This document shows positions 49,646 through 58,081 of a stretch of DNA of 64,000 bases, in pieces. The notes beneath the pieces were generated by a model. It was not told the DNA's origin, searched no databases, and saw nothing but the letters and a program-made list of their open reading frames with translations. Source of the stretch: Nocardioides panacisoli. Lineage in GTDB: Bacteria; Actinomycetota; Actinomycetes; Propionibacteriales; Nocardioidaceae. A program made the position numbers and the translations under genes. Every line of letters starts with the position of its first letter. Within the stretch, counting starts at the first letter, position 1. The DNA lies in the NCBI RefSeq assembly GCF_019448235.1, contig NZ_CP080409.1:124001-188000 (forward strand), in the 5' to 3' direction.

Positions 49646-51163
49646 GTGAGTTCGTCCCCACCCGTTGAGTTCGTCGTCGATGCCACGGTGCACCCCGAGC
49701 CCACGGCAACCGTCGTCGACGCCCTGGGCGCACAGGTCGAGAGCGACCACCGGGTGCGGTCGGTGTGGTTGGACACCCACGACTGGTTGTTGCGGCGCGC
49801 CGGGTGCGTGCTCGAGCACCGCACCGTCCCGGGTGGTCCGTGGCTGGTGCTGGTCGAGGGCGACGGCCGCTCGACGCGCCAGCAGGCCGGGCGCACCGTG
49901 CCGACCGTCGACACCCTGCCCGACGGCGCGATCGCCGACCGGGTGCGCGACATCGTCGGCATCCGTGCGCTGCTGCCGCAGGTCGAGGCCACCGGACCGG
50001 TGACCGTGGTGGCGGTGCTCGACGACCTCGAGAAGACCGTGGCGCGGGTCGTCCTCGAGGGGCCGAGCGAGGTCCGCGACGGCGAGGAGCTGCCGGTCCG
50101 CGCGCGTGTCGAGACCATGCGGGGCTACGAGAAGTCCGCCAAGCGGGCGGCGAAACAGCTCAGGTCGCTGGACGGCGTACGCCGCGCGGTGCCGCGGTTC
50201 GAGGCGATCTGCCGCGCCGCGGAGGTCGACCCGCTGGCCCACCGCAACAAGCCCGATCTCGCCTTCACCCCCGACCTGCCCGCCGGCGAGGCCTTCGCCG
50301 ACACCTTCGCCCAGCTGCTTGCGATCCTGCGGGACAACCTCGACGGCACCCTGGCCCAGACCGACACCGAGTTCCTGCACGACTTCCGGGTGACCGTCCG
50401 ACGGGCACGTGCGGTGCTCAAGTTCGCCGAGGGCGTCGTGGACGACGACACCCGGGCGCAGTACGCCGCCGAGCTGAAGTGGCTGGGCGACCAGACCTCG
50501 AAGAGCCGCGACCTCGACGTCTACCTCCTCGACTGGGAGGACCTCGCGGGGCGGGTCAGCGACCCCGACTCCCTCGCGCCGTTCCGCCAGCGGTTGGTGC
50601 GCCAGCACCGCTCGGCCCACGCGGCGCTGAACAAGACGCTGCGCTCGGACCGGTTCGCCGCGCTGCTCCACGGCTGGCAGGAGGACCTCGCCGGACACCA
50701 CACCGGCCCGCTGGCCGACAGCCCGGTCATCGACGTGGCGGTGCAGCGACTGGACAAGTCGTGGAAGAAGGTGCACAAGCGCGGCCGCGCCATCACCGAC
50801 GAGTCACCGGCCGAGTCGCTCCACGACCTCCGCAAGCGGGGCAAGGAGCTGCGCTACCTGCTCGAGCTCTTCGCCAGCCTGCACGACCCGAAGGCTCACC
50901 AGCGGCTGGTCAAGGAGCTCAAGCGGCTCCAGGACAACCTCGGCGACTTCCAGGACTACGAGGCGCAGGCCCACTTCGTCCTCGAGCACGCCGACGCGCT
51001 CGGTCGCACCACGACGCCCGCGACGACGCTGATGAGCATGGGGCGCCTGGAGCAGCAGCTGGAGGAGGGCCAGCACGCCGCCCGTGCCGAGTTCGCCGCC
51101 CGCTGGCGTGCGTTCGACACCAAGCAGAACCAGCGGCTCTACGACGGATTGGTGGCCCAGTGA
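49646..51163 (+). CDS. CYTH-CHAD domain protein
   Basis: The 505-residue protein has an N-terminal CYTH-like region (about 1-200; V-E-F-V-V-D-A-T-V, V-W-L-D-T-H-D-W-L-L, V-E-G-D-G-R), in which the standard E-x-E-x-K is not obvious. A C-terminal CHAD domain covers about 225-500 with the polyphosphate-binding His/Arg pattern: F-L-H-D-F-R-V-T-V-R-R-A-R, S-L-H-D-L-R-K-R-G-K-E-L-R-Y-L-L, and L-Q-D-N-L-G-D-F-Q-D. CHAD proteins bind inorganic polyphosphate. GTG 49646 is chosen; GTG 49622 would add eight residues. Its stop overlaps the ParA-like ATG (TGATG). Confidence 0.9.
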   Translation: MSSSPPVEFVVDATVHPEPTATVVDALGAQVESDHRVRSVWLDTHDWLLRRAGCVLEHRTVPGGPWLVLVEGDGRSTRQQAGRTVPTVDTLPDGAIADRVRDIVGIRALLPQVEATGPVTVVAVLDDLEKTVARVVLEGPSEVRDGEELPVRARVETMRGYEKSAKRAAKQLRSLDGVRRAVPRFEAICRAAEVDPLAHRNKPDLAFTPDLPAGEAFADTFAQLLAILRDNLDGTLAQTDTEFLHDFRVTVRRARAVLKFAEGVVDDDTRAQYAAELKWLGDQTSKSRDLDVYLLDWEDLAGRVSDPDSLAPFRQRLVRQHRSAHAALNKTLRSDRFAALLHGWQEDLAGHHTGPLADSPVIDVAVQRLDKSWKKVHKRGRAITDESPAESLHDLRKRGKELRYLLELFASLHDPKAHQRLVKELKRLQDNLGDFQDYEAQAHFVLEHADALGRTTTPATTLMSMGRLEQQLEEGQHAARAEFAARWRAFDTKQNQRLYDGLVAQ

Positions 51164-51906
51164 TGCAGATCGTTGCCTCGTACAGCATCAAGGGTGGTGT
51201 CGGGAAGACGACCACTTGCGCCAACCTGGCGTGGCTGGCCGCGTCGGAGGGCCGCCGCGTGCTGCTGTGGGACCTCGACCCGCAGGGCGGCGCGACCTAC
51301 CTCTTCCGCGTCCGCGCCAAGGTCAAGGGCGGCGGCGAGGCGCTGGTGTCGGGCAAGCGCGACCTGTTGCAGGCGGTCAAGGCCAGCGACTACGAGAACC
51401 TCGACCTGCTGCCCGCCGACTTCTCCTACCGCAACCTCGACCTGTTGCTGGACGCGCAGAAGAAGCCCACCAAGCGGCTCTCCCGGCTGCTGGCCGAGAT
51501 GGCCGACGAGTACGACGTGGTGTTCCTCGACTGCGCCCCGAGCGTCTCGCTGGTCTCGGAGAGCATCGTGCGTGCAGCCGACCTCGTCCTCGCACCCATC
51601 CTGCCGGCGCCGCTGTCGGTGCGGACCCTGGAGCAGCTGCGGGACTTCATCGACGACACCAAGGGCTCCTCGCCCGCGCTGCTGGGGTTCCTCTCGATGG
51701 TCGATCGGCGGCGCAAGCTCCACAAGGACCTCGTCGCCTCGCTGCCCGAGGAGTACGACGACATCGCGACCACCGCGATCCCGGCCGCCTCGGCCGTGGA
51801 GCAGATGGGCGTCCGACGCGCCCCGATCGTGTCGTGGGCGCCCACCGCCGCGGCCTCCAAGGCCTACCGTGCCCTGTGGGACGAGGCCCGCGCAGCGCTG
51901 CCCTGA
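51163..51906 (+). CDS. ParA/Soj-like ATPase coupled to CHAD gene
   Basis: The 247-residue protein has the deviant Walker A K-G-G-V-G-K-T-T, the A' region W-D-L-D-P-Q-G-G-A-T and Walker B V-F-L-D-C-A-P-S. It is a MinD/ParA ATPase that should dimerise on DNA or membrane and position a cargo. No parB or centromere sites lie nearby. Translational coupling to the CHAD gene suggests that the cargo is a polyphosphate body (inference). Confidence 0.88.
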   Translation: MQIVASYSIKGGVGKTTTCANLAWLAASEGRRVLLWDLDPQGGATYLFRVRAKVKGGGEALVSGKRDLLQAVKASDYENLDLLPADFSYRNLDLLLDAQKKPTKRLSRLLAEMADEYDVVFLDCAPSVSLVSESIVRAADLVLAPILPAPLSVRTLEQLRDFIDDTKGSSPALLGFLSMVDRRRKLHKDLVASLPEEYDDIATTAIPAASAVEQMGVRRAPIVSWAPTAAASKAYRALWDEARAALP

Positions 51907-51916
51907 GTGCGCGACG

Positions 51917-53050
51917 TCAGGACAGCTTGAACCGCGCCAGCAATGGGCGGTGGTCGCTGTGCAGGCCGTCGACCGTCAGGTGCTTGAGGAACTCCACCCG
52001 CTCCTGCCGGACGTCCGGGGTGGCGGCGTACACGTAGTCGATGTTGCGCCCCGACACCGGATGGGTCACCGGCAGGCCCTTGCCGCCCAGTGCCTGGTAG
52101 GACGACGTCGCGTGGCCGCGCAGGGTCCGCGTGGGGCCGCGGTGGGGCTCGACCCGCCGTTCGTTGCTGACGTCGAAGTTCATGTCGCCCGTGCCGAGGA
52201 CCCACCGTCCCGGTGAGTTGTCGAAGGCGCGGGCGAAGGCCGAGAGCTGGCTCCGGGCGCGCTCGGCGTTCGGGGTGCTGCGCCAGCGGCCGGGCTGGTC
52301 CTCGTTCTCGATGGCCTGCGGGAGGTGGGTCGTCAGGATGCTGACGTTGTGCCCGGTCGCGCGGTCGCGCAGCACGACGCGGAGGACGTACCGGTCGCTG
52401 ACGGGGTGGTCGGTGGAGGGGTCCACGCCGGGTGCGACGCGGCGGCGGTCGGCGCGGACGAAGACGAACTGCTCCTTGCGCCACGAGACGGCGAGCTCCT
52501 CCGAGCCCCCCGCCGCCCAGGCGGTGCCCCAGCCCAGCTTGCTCAGCTGGTTGCGCACCTGACCCATCCGGTAGGCCTCCTGCCACCCGATGATGTCGAC
52601 CCAGTCCTTGCGCGCGAGGGTGCGTGCGTCCTGCACGGTCTGTTCGAGGCTGAGTTGCTTGTAGGCGTTGAAGGAGACCAGCCCGATGCGGCGCGACGGG
52701 GTCTTCCGCGGCTGTGCCGTCGCGCTCGTGGTGGGCTCGGCCGTCTCCGACTCCGTCGGCTCCTCCTCGGCCGGGGCGCTCGGCGACTCGGTGGCCCCGG
52801 TGGACTCCGGGACGTCGGCGCTCGCGGTCGAGGTCTCGGTCGAGGACGGGGTCGAGGTCGGGGTCGAGGTCGGGGTCTCGGTCGGTGTGGTCTCCGGTGT
52901 CGCGGACGGCTCGCTCGAGGCGAGCCGCGCGAGGTCGCCGGCCGTCGGCGTGGAGACGTCGGCGCCACTGCTCAGGACTGCGACGCCGTAGAGCACGACG
53001 GTGGTGAGCAGGAGCAATGGGGGAGGCCCGGACCAGCGTCGTCGCGGCAC
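51917..53050 (-). CDS. Membrane-anchored endonuclease/exonuclease/phosphatase-family protein
   Basis: The 377-residue protein has an N-terminal hydrophobic segment (L-L-L-L-T-T-V-V-L-Y-G-V-A-V-L) and a Ser/Thr/Pro/Glu low-complexity linker with P-T-S-T-P-T-S-T repeats (about 45-110). An EEP domain follows: S-F-N-A-Y-K, I-G-W-Q-E-A, T-T-H-L-P, T-G-D-M-N-F-D and S-D-H-R-P. All metal and catalytic residues are present. It acts outside the membrane on phosphodiesters; the substrate could be DNA or lipid-linked. Confidence 0.85.
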   Translation of the reverse strand: MPRRRWSGPPPLLLLTTVVLYGVAVLSSGADVSTPTAGDLARLASSEPSATPETTPTETPTSTPTSTPSSTETSTASADVPESTGATESPSAPAEEEPTESETAEPTTSATAQPRKTPSRRIGLVSFNAYKQLSLEQTVQDARTLARKDWVDIIGWQEAYRMGQVRNQLSKLGWGTAWAAGGSEELAVSWRKEQFVFVRADRRRVAPGVDPSTDHPVSDRYVLRVVLRDRATGHNVSILTTHLPQAIENEDQPGRWRSTPNAERARSQLSAFARAFDNSPGRWVLGTGDMNFDVSNERRVEPHRGPTRTLRGHATSSYQALGGKGLPVTHPVSGRNIDYVYAATPDVRQERVEFLKHLTVDGLHSDHRPLLARFKLS

Positions 53051-53176
53051 GGGGGCCTCCGTCCTTCGGTCAGCAGCGGTGGCGGCCCGGTGGCCGCGGA
53101 CCCACGCTAATTGCCGCGGTGGGCAGCGACGTGGACCCGCGGCGGAATGTCGGCCGGCGGCGGACCCGCCGCCGGC

Positions 53177-54400
53177 TCACGCGGTGTCGCCGACCAACTC
53201 GGCCGCGGCCTCGTCGGTGGAGTGTCGGGCGGGGGCCCCGTGCAGGGCGCGGTGGACGGTCCGCGCCCCGAGCAGCGCGATGACCACGCCCGTGGTGACG
53301 GCGATCGCGCCGAACCAGAACGGCGCGTGCACTCCCTGCTGCTCGGCGAGTCGCAGCGCGAGGTAGGGCCCGAGCGCGCCGCCGGTGAACCTCACGAACG
53401 AGTACGCCGCGGAGGCCACCGGCCGCTCCACCGGCGCGACGCCCATGACGGCTTCGGTGACGAGGGTGTTGATCACGCCGAGTACGGCGCCGGCGGCGAT
53501 GATGCCGGTCGCGACGGCGACCTCGCTCTCGGCCCACCAGGCCAGCAGTGCCAGGTCGAGGCCGAAGAGCCCGAGGCAGGCGATCATCGTGGGGATGGTG
53601 CCCCAGCGCCGTTGCAGGCCCGGTGCGACGGCGACCGAGGTGATGGCCAGCAGGAGGCCCCAGCCGAAGAAGACCCAACCGATCTGCATGATGCCCAGGC
53701 TGGGCAGCGCGAACGGCCCCGCGGCCAGGAGGGTGAAGAACCCGAGGTTGTAGCAGACGGCGACCAGGGCCAGCGCCAGGAGCGCGGGGTGCGCCAGTGC
53801 ACGGAACGGGTCGGCGAGGGAGGTACGCCGTCCGGCGGGTGGTGTCTCGGGGAGGAACCATGCGGTGGCCAGCAGCGCGATCGTCATCAGGACCGAGACG
53901 CCGAAGAAGGGGCCGCGCCAGGAGACGTTGCCGAGCAGTCCGCCGATCAGGGGGCCCGAGGCGATGCCGAGGCCGAGCGCCGCCTCGAACAGGATGATGG
54001 CCTGGGCGAGTGAGCCGCTCGCGGCACTCACGATCGTGGAGAGTGCGGTCGCGATGAACAGGGCGTTGCCCAGGCCCCAGCCCGCACGGAACCCGATGAT
54101 CGCCCCGACCGAGCCGGAGGCACCGGCGAGACCGGCGAACACGATGATGAGCAACAGGCCGAGGAGCAGGGTCCGCTTGGCGCCGATCCGGCTGGAGACC
54201 ACGCCGGTCACCAGCATCGCAACGCCCATCACCGCCATGTAGCTGGTGAACAGCAACGACACCTGGCTCGGCGTGGCGTCGAGCTGGGCGGCGATCTCCT
54301 TCAGGATCGGGTCGACGAGACCGATCCCCATGAAGGCGATCACGCAGGCGAAGGCCACTGCCCAGACGGCGCGTGGTTGACGGAGGATGGAACTGCTCAC
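53177..54400 (-). CDS. MFS efflux-type transporter
   Basis: The 407-residue protein has 12 predicted helices and the MFS loop motif between helices 2 and 3 (G-V-V-S-S-R-I-G-A-K-R). The second helix starts S-L-L-F-T-S-Y-M-A-V-M-G, as in drug:H+ antiporters. GTG 54400 overlaps the MarR stop, so the regulator and pump form an operon. The substrate is unknown. Confidence 0.87.
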   Translation of the reverse strand: MSSSILRQPRAVWAVAFACVIAFMGIGLVDPILKEIAAQLDATPSQVSLLFTSYMAVMGVAMLVTGVVSSRIGAKRTLLLGLLLIIVFAGLAGASGSVGAIIGFRAGWGLGNALFIATALSTIVSAASGSLAQAIILFEAALGLGIASGPLIGGLLGNVSWRGPFFGVSVLMTIALLATAWFLPETPPAGRRTSLADPFRALAHPALLALALVAVCYNLGFFTLLAAGPFALPSLGIMQIGWVFFGWGLLLAITSVAVAPGLQRRWGTIPTMIACLGLFGLDLALLAWWAESEVAVATGIIAAGAVLGVINTLVTEAVMGVAPVERPVASAAYSFVRFTGGALGPYLALRLAEQQGVHAPFWFGAIAVTTGVVIALLGARTVHRALHGAPARHSTDEAAAELVGDTA

Positions 54401-54834
54401 GGGGTGGCGTCTCCTTCGGGTCGTTCGAGCAGGTCGCGCAGCACGGCCACGGCGGTGGCCACGTCCGCGGCGTCGTGACGGCCGTCGGCGGTGATGCGAT
54501 CGGCGACCAGTCGGCCGTTCGACTCACGCACCCTCCGGAGCTCACGCCGGCCGGCCGTGGTGAGGGCCACCAGGCTCGCCCGGGCGTCCTCGGGATGGCG
54601 CTGCTTGGTGACCCAGCCGCGGTCGACGAGCTGGCGCACCGCGCCGGTCATCGTCGGCTGGGAGCACCGGTCGGCGTCCGCGAGGGCGGTCACGCCGAGC
54701 GGGCCGTGCTGGTCCAGCAGCGAGAGGACCCTCGTGGTGGCCGGGTGGGGGACCTCGTGGCGGACCGTGCGGACCAGCCGCGCGGCGTACACGACGAGGT
54801 CGCTGCTGAGTTCGTCCAGGTCCGGTGCCGTCAC
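54397..54834 (-). CDS. MarR-family repressor
   Basis: The 145-residue winged-helix protein has V-L-S-L-L-D-Q-H-G-P-L-G-V-T-A-L-A, the recognition helix C-S-Q-P-T-M-T-G-A-V-R-Q-L-V and the wing D-A-R-A-S-L-V-A-L-T. It probably represses its own operon with the MFS pump. It is divergent from clpS. Confidence 0.88.
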   Translation of the reverse strand: MTAPDLDELSSDLVVYAARLVRTVRHEVPHPATTRVLSLLDQHGPLGVTALADADRCSQPTMTGAVRQLVDRGWVTKQRHPEDARASLVALTTAGRRELRRVRESNGRLVADRITADGRHDAADVATAVAVLRDLLERPEGDATP

Positions 54835-54949
54835 GTCCTCCGACGTTAGATAGGGAACCTATGTAATGCAAGGTCGATCACGTCACACCTGCGTGTGGCT
54901 GCCCTGTCGTGCTCCCGGGGGCGACCTCGCCGTGTGCCACGATGGGGGC

Positions 54950-55258
54950 GTGACTGCCAGTCCCGCCGAGGTCGATCCGGGTGTCGAGGCCGAGGCCCTC
55001 CCCGAGGACGCCACGTTGGCCGACACCCCGTGGGTGACGGTGGTGTGGAACGACCCGGTGAACCTGATGTCCTACGTCACCCACGTGTTCCAGGAGTACT
55101 TCGGCTACGGCCGCCGCAAGGCGGAGAAGCTGATGATGGAGGTCCACAAGGACGGGCGGTCCGCGGTCAGCCACGGTTCCCGCGAGGAGATGGAGCGCGA
55201 CGTCCAGGCGATGCACGAGTACGGACTGTGGGCGACGTTGCAGAAGGCCGACGCGTGA
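54950..55258 (+). CDS. clpS: ATP-dependent Clp protease adaptor ClpS
   Basis: The 102-residue protein has the ClpS core W-V-T-V-V-W-N-D-P-V-N-L-M-S-Y-V and F-G-Y-G-R-R-K-A-E-K-L-M-M-E-V-H. It delivers N-degron substrates to ClpAP/ClpCP. GTG 54950 lies a few bases after a G-rich leader. The DUF2017 gene follows by 10 bases. Confidence 0.93.
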   Translation: MTASPAEVDPGVEAEALPEDATLADTPWVTVVWNDPVNLMSYVTHVFQEYFGYGRRKAEKLMMEVHKDGRSAVSHGSREEMERDVQAMHEYGLWATLQKADA

Positions 55259-55268
55259 GGCGGCCGGC

Positions 55269-55844
55269 ATGACCGGGTTCGTGCGCCACCGTCGCAGCCA
55301 GCGGATCCACGCCACGTTCGCCGGCTTCGAGGCCGACCTGCTGCGCTCGCTGGCCGGTCAGCTGGTGGAGTTGCTGCGCAACGAGGAGGCGGAGCCCGGC
55401 GGGACGGATCCGCTGGAGGCGATGCTCGACTTCTCCGGACCCACCACGGCCCCGGAGGACCCAGTCCTGGCGCGGCTGTTCCCGACGGCGTATCACGACG
55501 ACGAGGAGGCGGCCGCCGACTTCCGGCGGTTCACCGAGTCGACCCTGCGCGACGGCAAGGCCCGTGCGGCCGTGGTGGTCATCGACACCCTCGAGGAGGC
55601 CGGACTGCCGCCGGACGGTCCCGGGGACGACATCACGATCGATGTCGAGCTCGACCACGATGCGGCGCGCACGTGGCTGCGCTCCTTCAACGACCTACGG
55701 CTCGCGCTCGGCACGAGGCTCGAGGTCGAAGAGGGCGACGAGGACTACTGGGCCTCGCTGCCCGAGGACGATCCCCGAGGCCAGATGCACCACGTCTACG
55801 ACTGGCTCGGCTACCTGCAGGAGACGCTGGTCCGCGCTCTCTGA
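55269..55844 (+). CDS. DUF2017 family protein
   Basis: The 191-residue helical acidic protein has F-E-A-D-L-L-R-S-L-A-G-Q-L-V-E-L-L, P-V-L-A-R-L-F-P-T-A-Y and W-L-R-S-F-N-D-L-R-L-A-L-G-T-R-L. It is consistently found next to clpS in actinobacteria, so a proteolysis-linked role is likely but unproved. Confidence 0.88.
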   Translation: MTGFVRHRRSQRIHATFAGFEADLLRSLAGQLVELLRNEEAEPGGTDPLEAMLDFSGPTTAPEDPVLARLFPTAYHDDEEAAADFRRFTESTLRDGKARAAVVVIDTLEEAGLPPDGPGDDITIDVELDHDAARTWLRSFNDLRLALGTRLEVEEGDEDYWASLPEDDPRGQMHHVYDWLGYLQETLVRAL

Positions 55845-55847
55845 GTC

Positions 55848-57170
55848 TCAGGCGGCGGTCCAGGCGAGCTCGATGCGGACCCGCCCCGGGGCGGGTGGTC
55901 CGGTGATGGGTGGTGCCTGGGAGTCGTAGTGGTGGCCGGTCGGCGTGGTCGTGGTGACGGTGTGGCCGACCGGGTGGGTGAGCGTGCTGGTCCAGCCGGG
56001 CGCCTGCTTGGCGTGGTTGCAGGACTCGCAGAGCCCCTGCCCGTTGGCGGCCGTGGTGCGTCCGCCGTCGCCGTGGGGGACGAGGTGGTCGGTGTGGCGG
56101 ATGGGTGCGTGGCACCACGGGGTCCGGCAAGTGCGGTCGCGGAGCCGGATGAACTCCGCCAGCCGGTGGGGAAAGCAGCGGGCACGGGACTCCATCGCGA
56201 CCAGGTCGCGGCCGTCGGGACTGGCGAAAAGGCGCCGCAGGGCCGCGGCACCGTGGTCGGGGGCAGCTGCCTGGGTGGTCAGGTCGCGGGCGAGGTCGGC
56301 CGGGATCGGCCCCCATCCGTCGAGGTGGACCACGTCGCCCTCGGCATCGTCCAGGAGGGCATCGGGTGTGAGGACGAGGTTGAGCGTGACCGGGACCGGC
56401 GTGGCGGCGGGGCGTCCGGTGACGCGCTCGAGCAACGTGTCGGCCATGGCCCTGCCGCGGCTGGTGGCCAGCCCGGTGCCGACGGCGTGGTCGGCGGTGG
56501 CCCGCAAAGTGGCGTACATCGCGACGGCGTCGGCCACGGGGAGCAGGGCAGTGAACCAGGCCATCGTGTCCGGTGCCGGTCGCAGACTGACGTGGCGGTC
56601 TGCCTCGGCGTTGCGGCGCCGCTGCGCGACCGAGGCGGGGTCGAGTCGCGCAGCGAGTCGGCGCGCTTCCGCGACCACCTCGCGGTCACTGAGCGCCTCC
56701 AGCCGGTCGCGGTCTCCAGCGAGGCGGCGGTCGACCTCCCTTCGGTGGTCCAGCGGCAGGCAGGCGGTCTCGCGGGCCAGGAGCGTGGCACGCCACTCAC
56801 CGATCGCGCCGGTGACCAGCGCGTGGCGCGTGTGGGGCATCTCCCGGTCCGGCACCCGTGCCAGGCCGGTGTGGCGCTGGCCGCGGTGGGGCGACTCGCG
56901 GCGCGCGAGGGCGACCTGGTGCCCGATGCCTCGTCCCCGGCGCTCCGCCGGGACGCCCAGCGCGGCCGCCCGATCGCGCTGGGAGGCGTCGAACGCGGCC
57001 GTCTCGCGGAGCTGGCGTCCCTCGACCACGCACTTGAGCTCCTCCAGCGCCCGCAGTGCGTCGACGCGGTCGGCGTCGTCGCCGGCGAGCCCACCGGTGA
57101 CCAGGCGGCCGGTGATCGCAGCCAGCTCCGCGGTGGTCACTCCCACCTGCTGCCGTGTCATCGCGATCAC
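55848..57170 (-). CDS. DUF222/HNH endonuclease-family protein
   Basis: The 440-residue protein has the DUF222 region (about 30-320) and a C-terminal HNH motif: C-R-T-P-W-C, then R-H-T-D-H-L-V-P-H-G-D-G-G-R-T and G-L-C-E-S-C-N-H-A-K. Such genes are highly repeated in Nocardioides and mycobacteria and behave as mobile or 13E12-like families. Whether it cuts DNA is not established. It is convergent with DUF2017, with 3 bases between the two stops. Confidence 0.9.
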   Translation of the reverse strand: MIAMTRQQVGVTTAELAAITGRLVTGGLAGDDADRVDALRALEELKCVVEGRQLRETAAFDASQRDRAAALGVPAERRGRGIGHQVALARRESPHRGQRHTGLARVPDREMPHTRHALVTGAIGEWRATLLARETACLPLDHRREVDRRLAGDRDRLEALSDREVVAEARRLAARLDPASVAQRRRNAEADRHVSLRPAPDTMAWFTALLPVADAVAMYATLRATADHAVGTGLATSRGRAMADTLLERVTGRPAATPVPVTLNLVLTPDALLDDAEGDVVHLDGWGPIPADLARDLTTQAAAPDHGAAALRRLFASPDGRDLVAMESRARCFPHRLAEFIRLRDRTCRTPWCHAPIRHTDHLVPHGDGGRTTAANGQGLCESCNHAKQAPGWTSTLTHPVGHTVTTTTPTGHHYDSQAPPITGPPAPGRVRIELAWTAA

Positions 57171-57267
57171 TCCCGAGCATCGAACCGTGGTCCGACTCTA
57201 GGGGCGACCACCGACAGTGCTTCCCCAGTGCGGGGAAGCGTTCCAGCGCCCCCGGCGTTGCCACTGC

Positions 57268-57684
57268 ATGGCAGACGACGCGGGGCAGGGGACGGTGCGG
57301 CAGTTGCGCCTGGTGGTGCATGCCGCGGACTTCGAGGCGGCGGTGCGGTTCTACCGCGACACCCTCGGCATGCCGGAGGAGGAGTCCTACTCCGGTGAGG
57401 GCGGCGCCGAGGTGGTGATCCTCGACGCCGGCCGGGCGACGCTCGAGCTCGCCAACACCGCGCAGGTCGAGATGATCGACGACGTCGAGGTCGGCCGGCG
57501 GGTGGCGCCGCACTTCCGCGTCGCGCTCGAGGTGGCCGACACCGACGCCACGACCCGGACCGCGGTCACCGGCGGCGCGACCCTGGTGGCCGAGCCGACC
57601 GTGACGCCGTGGCGGTCGAGGAACGCACGCCTCGACGCGCCCGCGGACGTGCAGTTGACGCTGTTCGAGGAGCTCGACGCCTGA
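57268..57684 (+). CDS. VOC/glyoxalase-family protein
   Basis: The 138-residue protein has two beta-alpha-beta halves: R-L-V-V-H-A-A-D-F-E-A-A-V-R-F-Y-R-D-T-L-G-M and F-R-V-A-L-E-V-A-D-T-D-A. It is a metal-binding VOC fold of unknown substrate. ATG 57268 is used; upstream codons look like leader. Confidence 0.85.
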   Translation: MADDAGQGTVRQLRLVVHAADFEAAVRFYRDTLGMPEEESYSGEGGAEVVILDAGRATLELANTAQVEMIDDVEVGRRVAPHFRVALEVADTDATTRTAVTGGATLVAEPTVTPWRSRNARLDAPADVQLTLFEELDA

Positions 57685-57694
57685 CCACCCCGCG

Positions 57695-58042
57695 TCAGGG
57701 CTTCACGGCCAGGACCGGCACCGTCGCGTCCAGCAGGATCTGCTGGGCCAACGAGCCGAAGAGCAGCTTGCCGGTGGGGCTGCGATGCTTGATCCCGATC
57801 ACGATCACCGAGGCGCCGTGACGAGCGGCGGCGTCGAGCAGCCCACCCCCCGCGTCGCGCTGCCGGGGGTCGGACTGCTCGACCCGCACCGCGATGCCGG
57901 CGTCCTCCTCCACGGTCGGTGCCCGGTGGCGGGCCAGGTCGAAGACGACCAGGTCCTCCGAGCGGCGACGGGCCTCGTCAGCACCGGCGCGCAGCGCAGC
58001 GGCACTCTCGGGCGTGTCCAGATGTGCGACCAGCACGGTCAT
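57695..58042 (-). CDS. Universal stress protein (UspA family)
   Basis: The 115-residue protein is short and lacks a full N-terminal strand set (starts V-L-V-A-H-L-D-T-P-E-S-A-A-A-L). It retains the ATP-site ending G-I-K-H-R-S-P-T-G-K-L-L-F-G-S-L-A-Q-Q-I-L, the classic G-x(2)-R-x(9)-G-S-type motif with changes. It lies downstream of tctA on the same strand, probably in the same operon. Confidence 0.82.
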   Translation of the reverse strand: MTVLVAHLDTPESAAALRAGADEARRRSEDLVVFDLARHRAPTVEEDAGIAVRVEQSDPRQRDAGGGLLDAAARHGASVIVIGIKHRSPTGKLLFGSLAQQILLDATVPVLAVKP

Positions 58043-58081
58043 GGGGTCCTCCTGGGTCGGGTCGGGGACGAAGGCGTCGGA

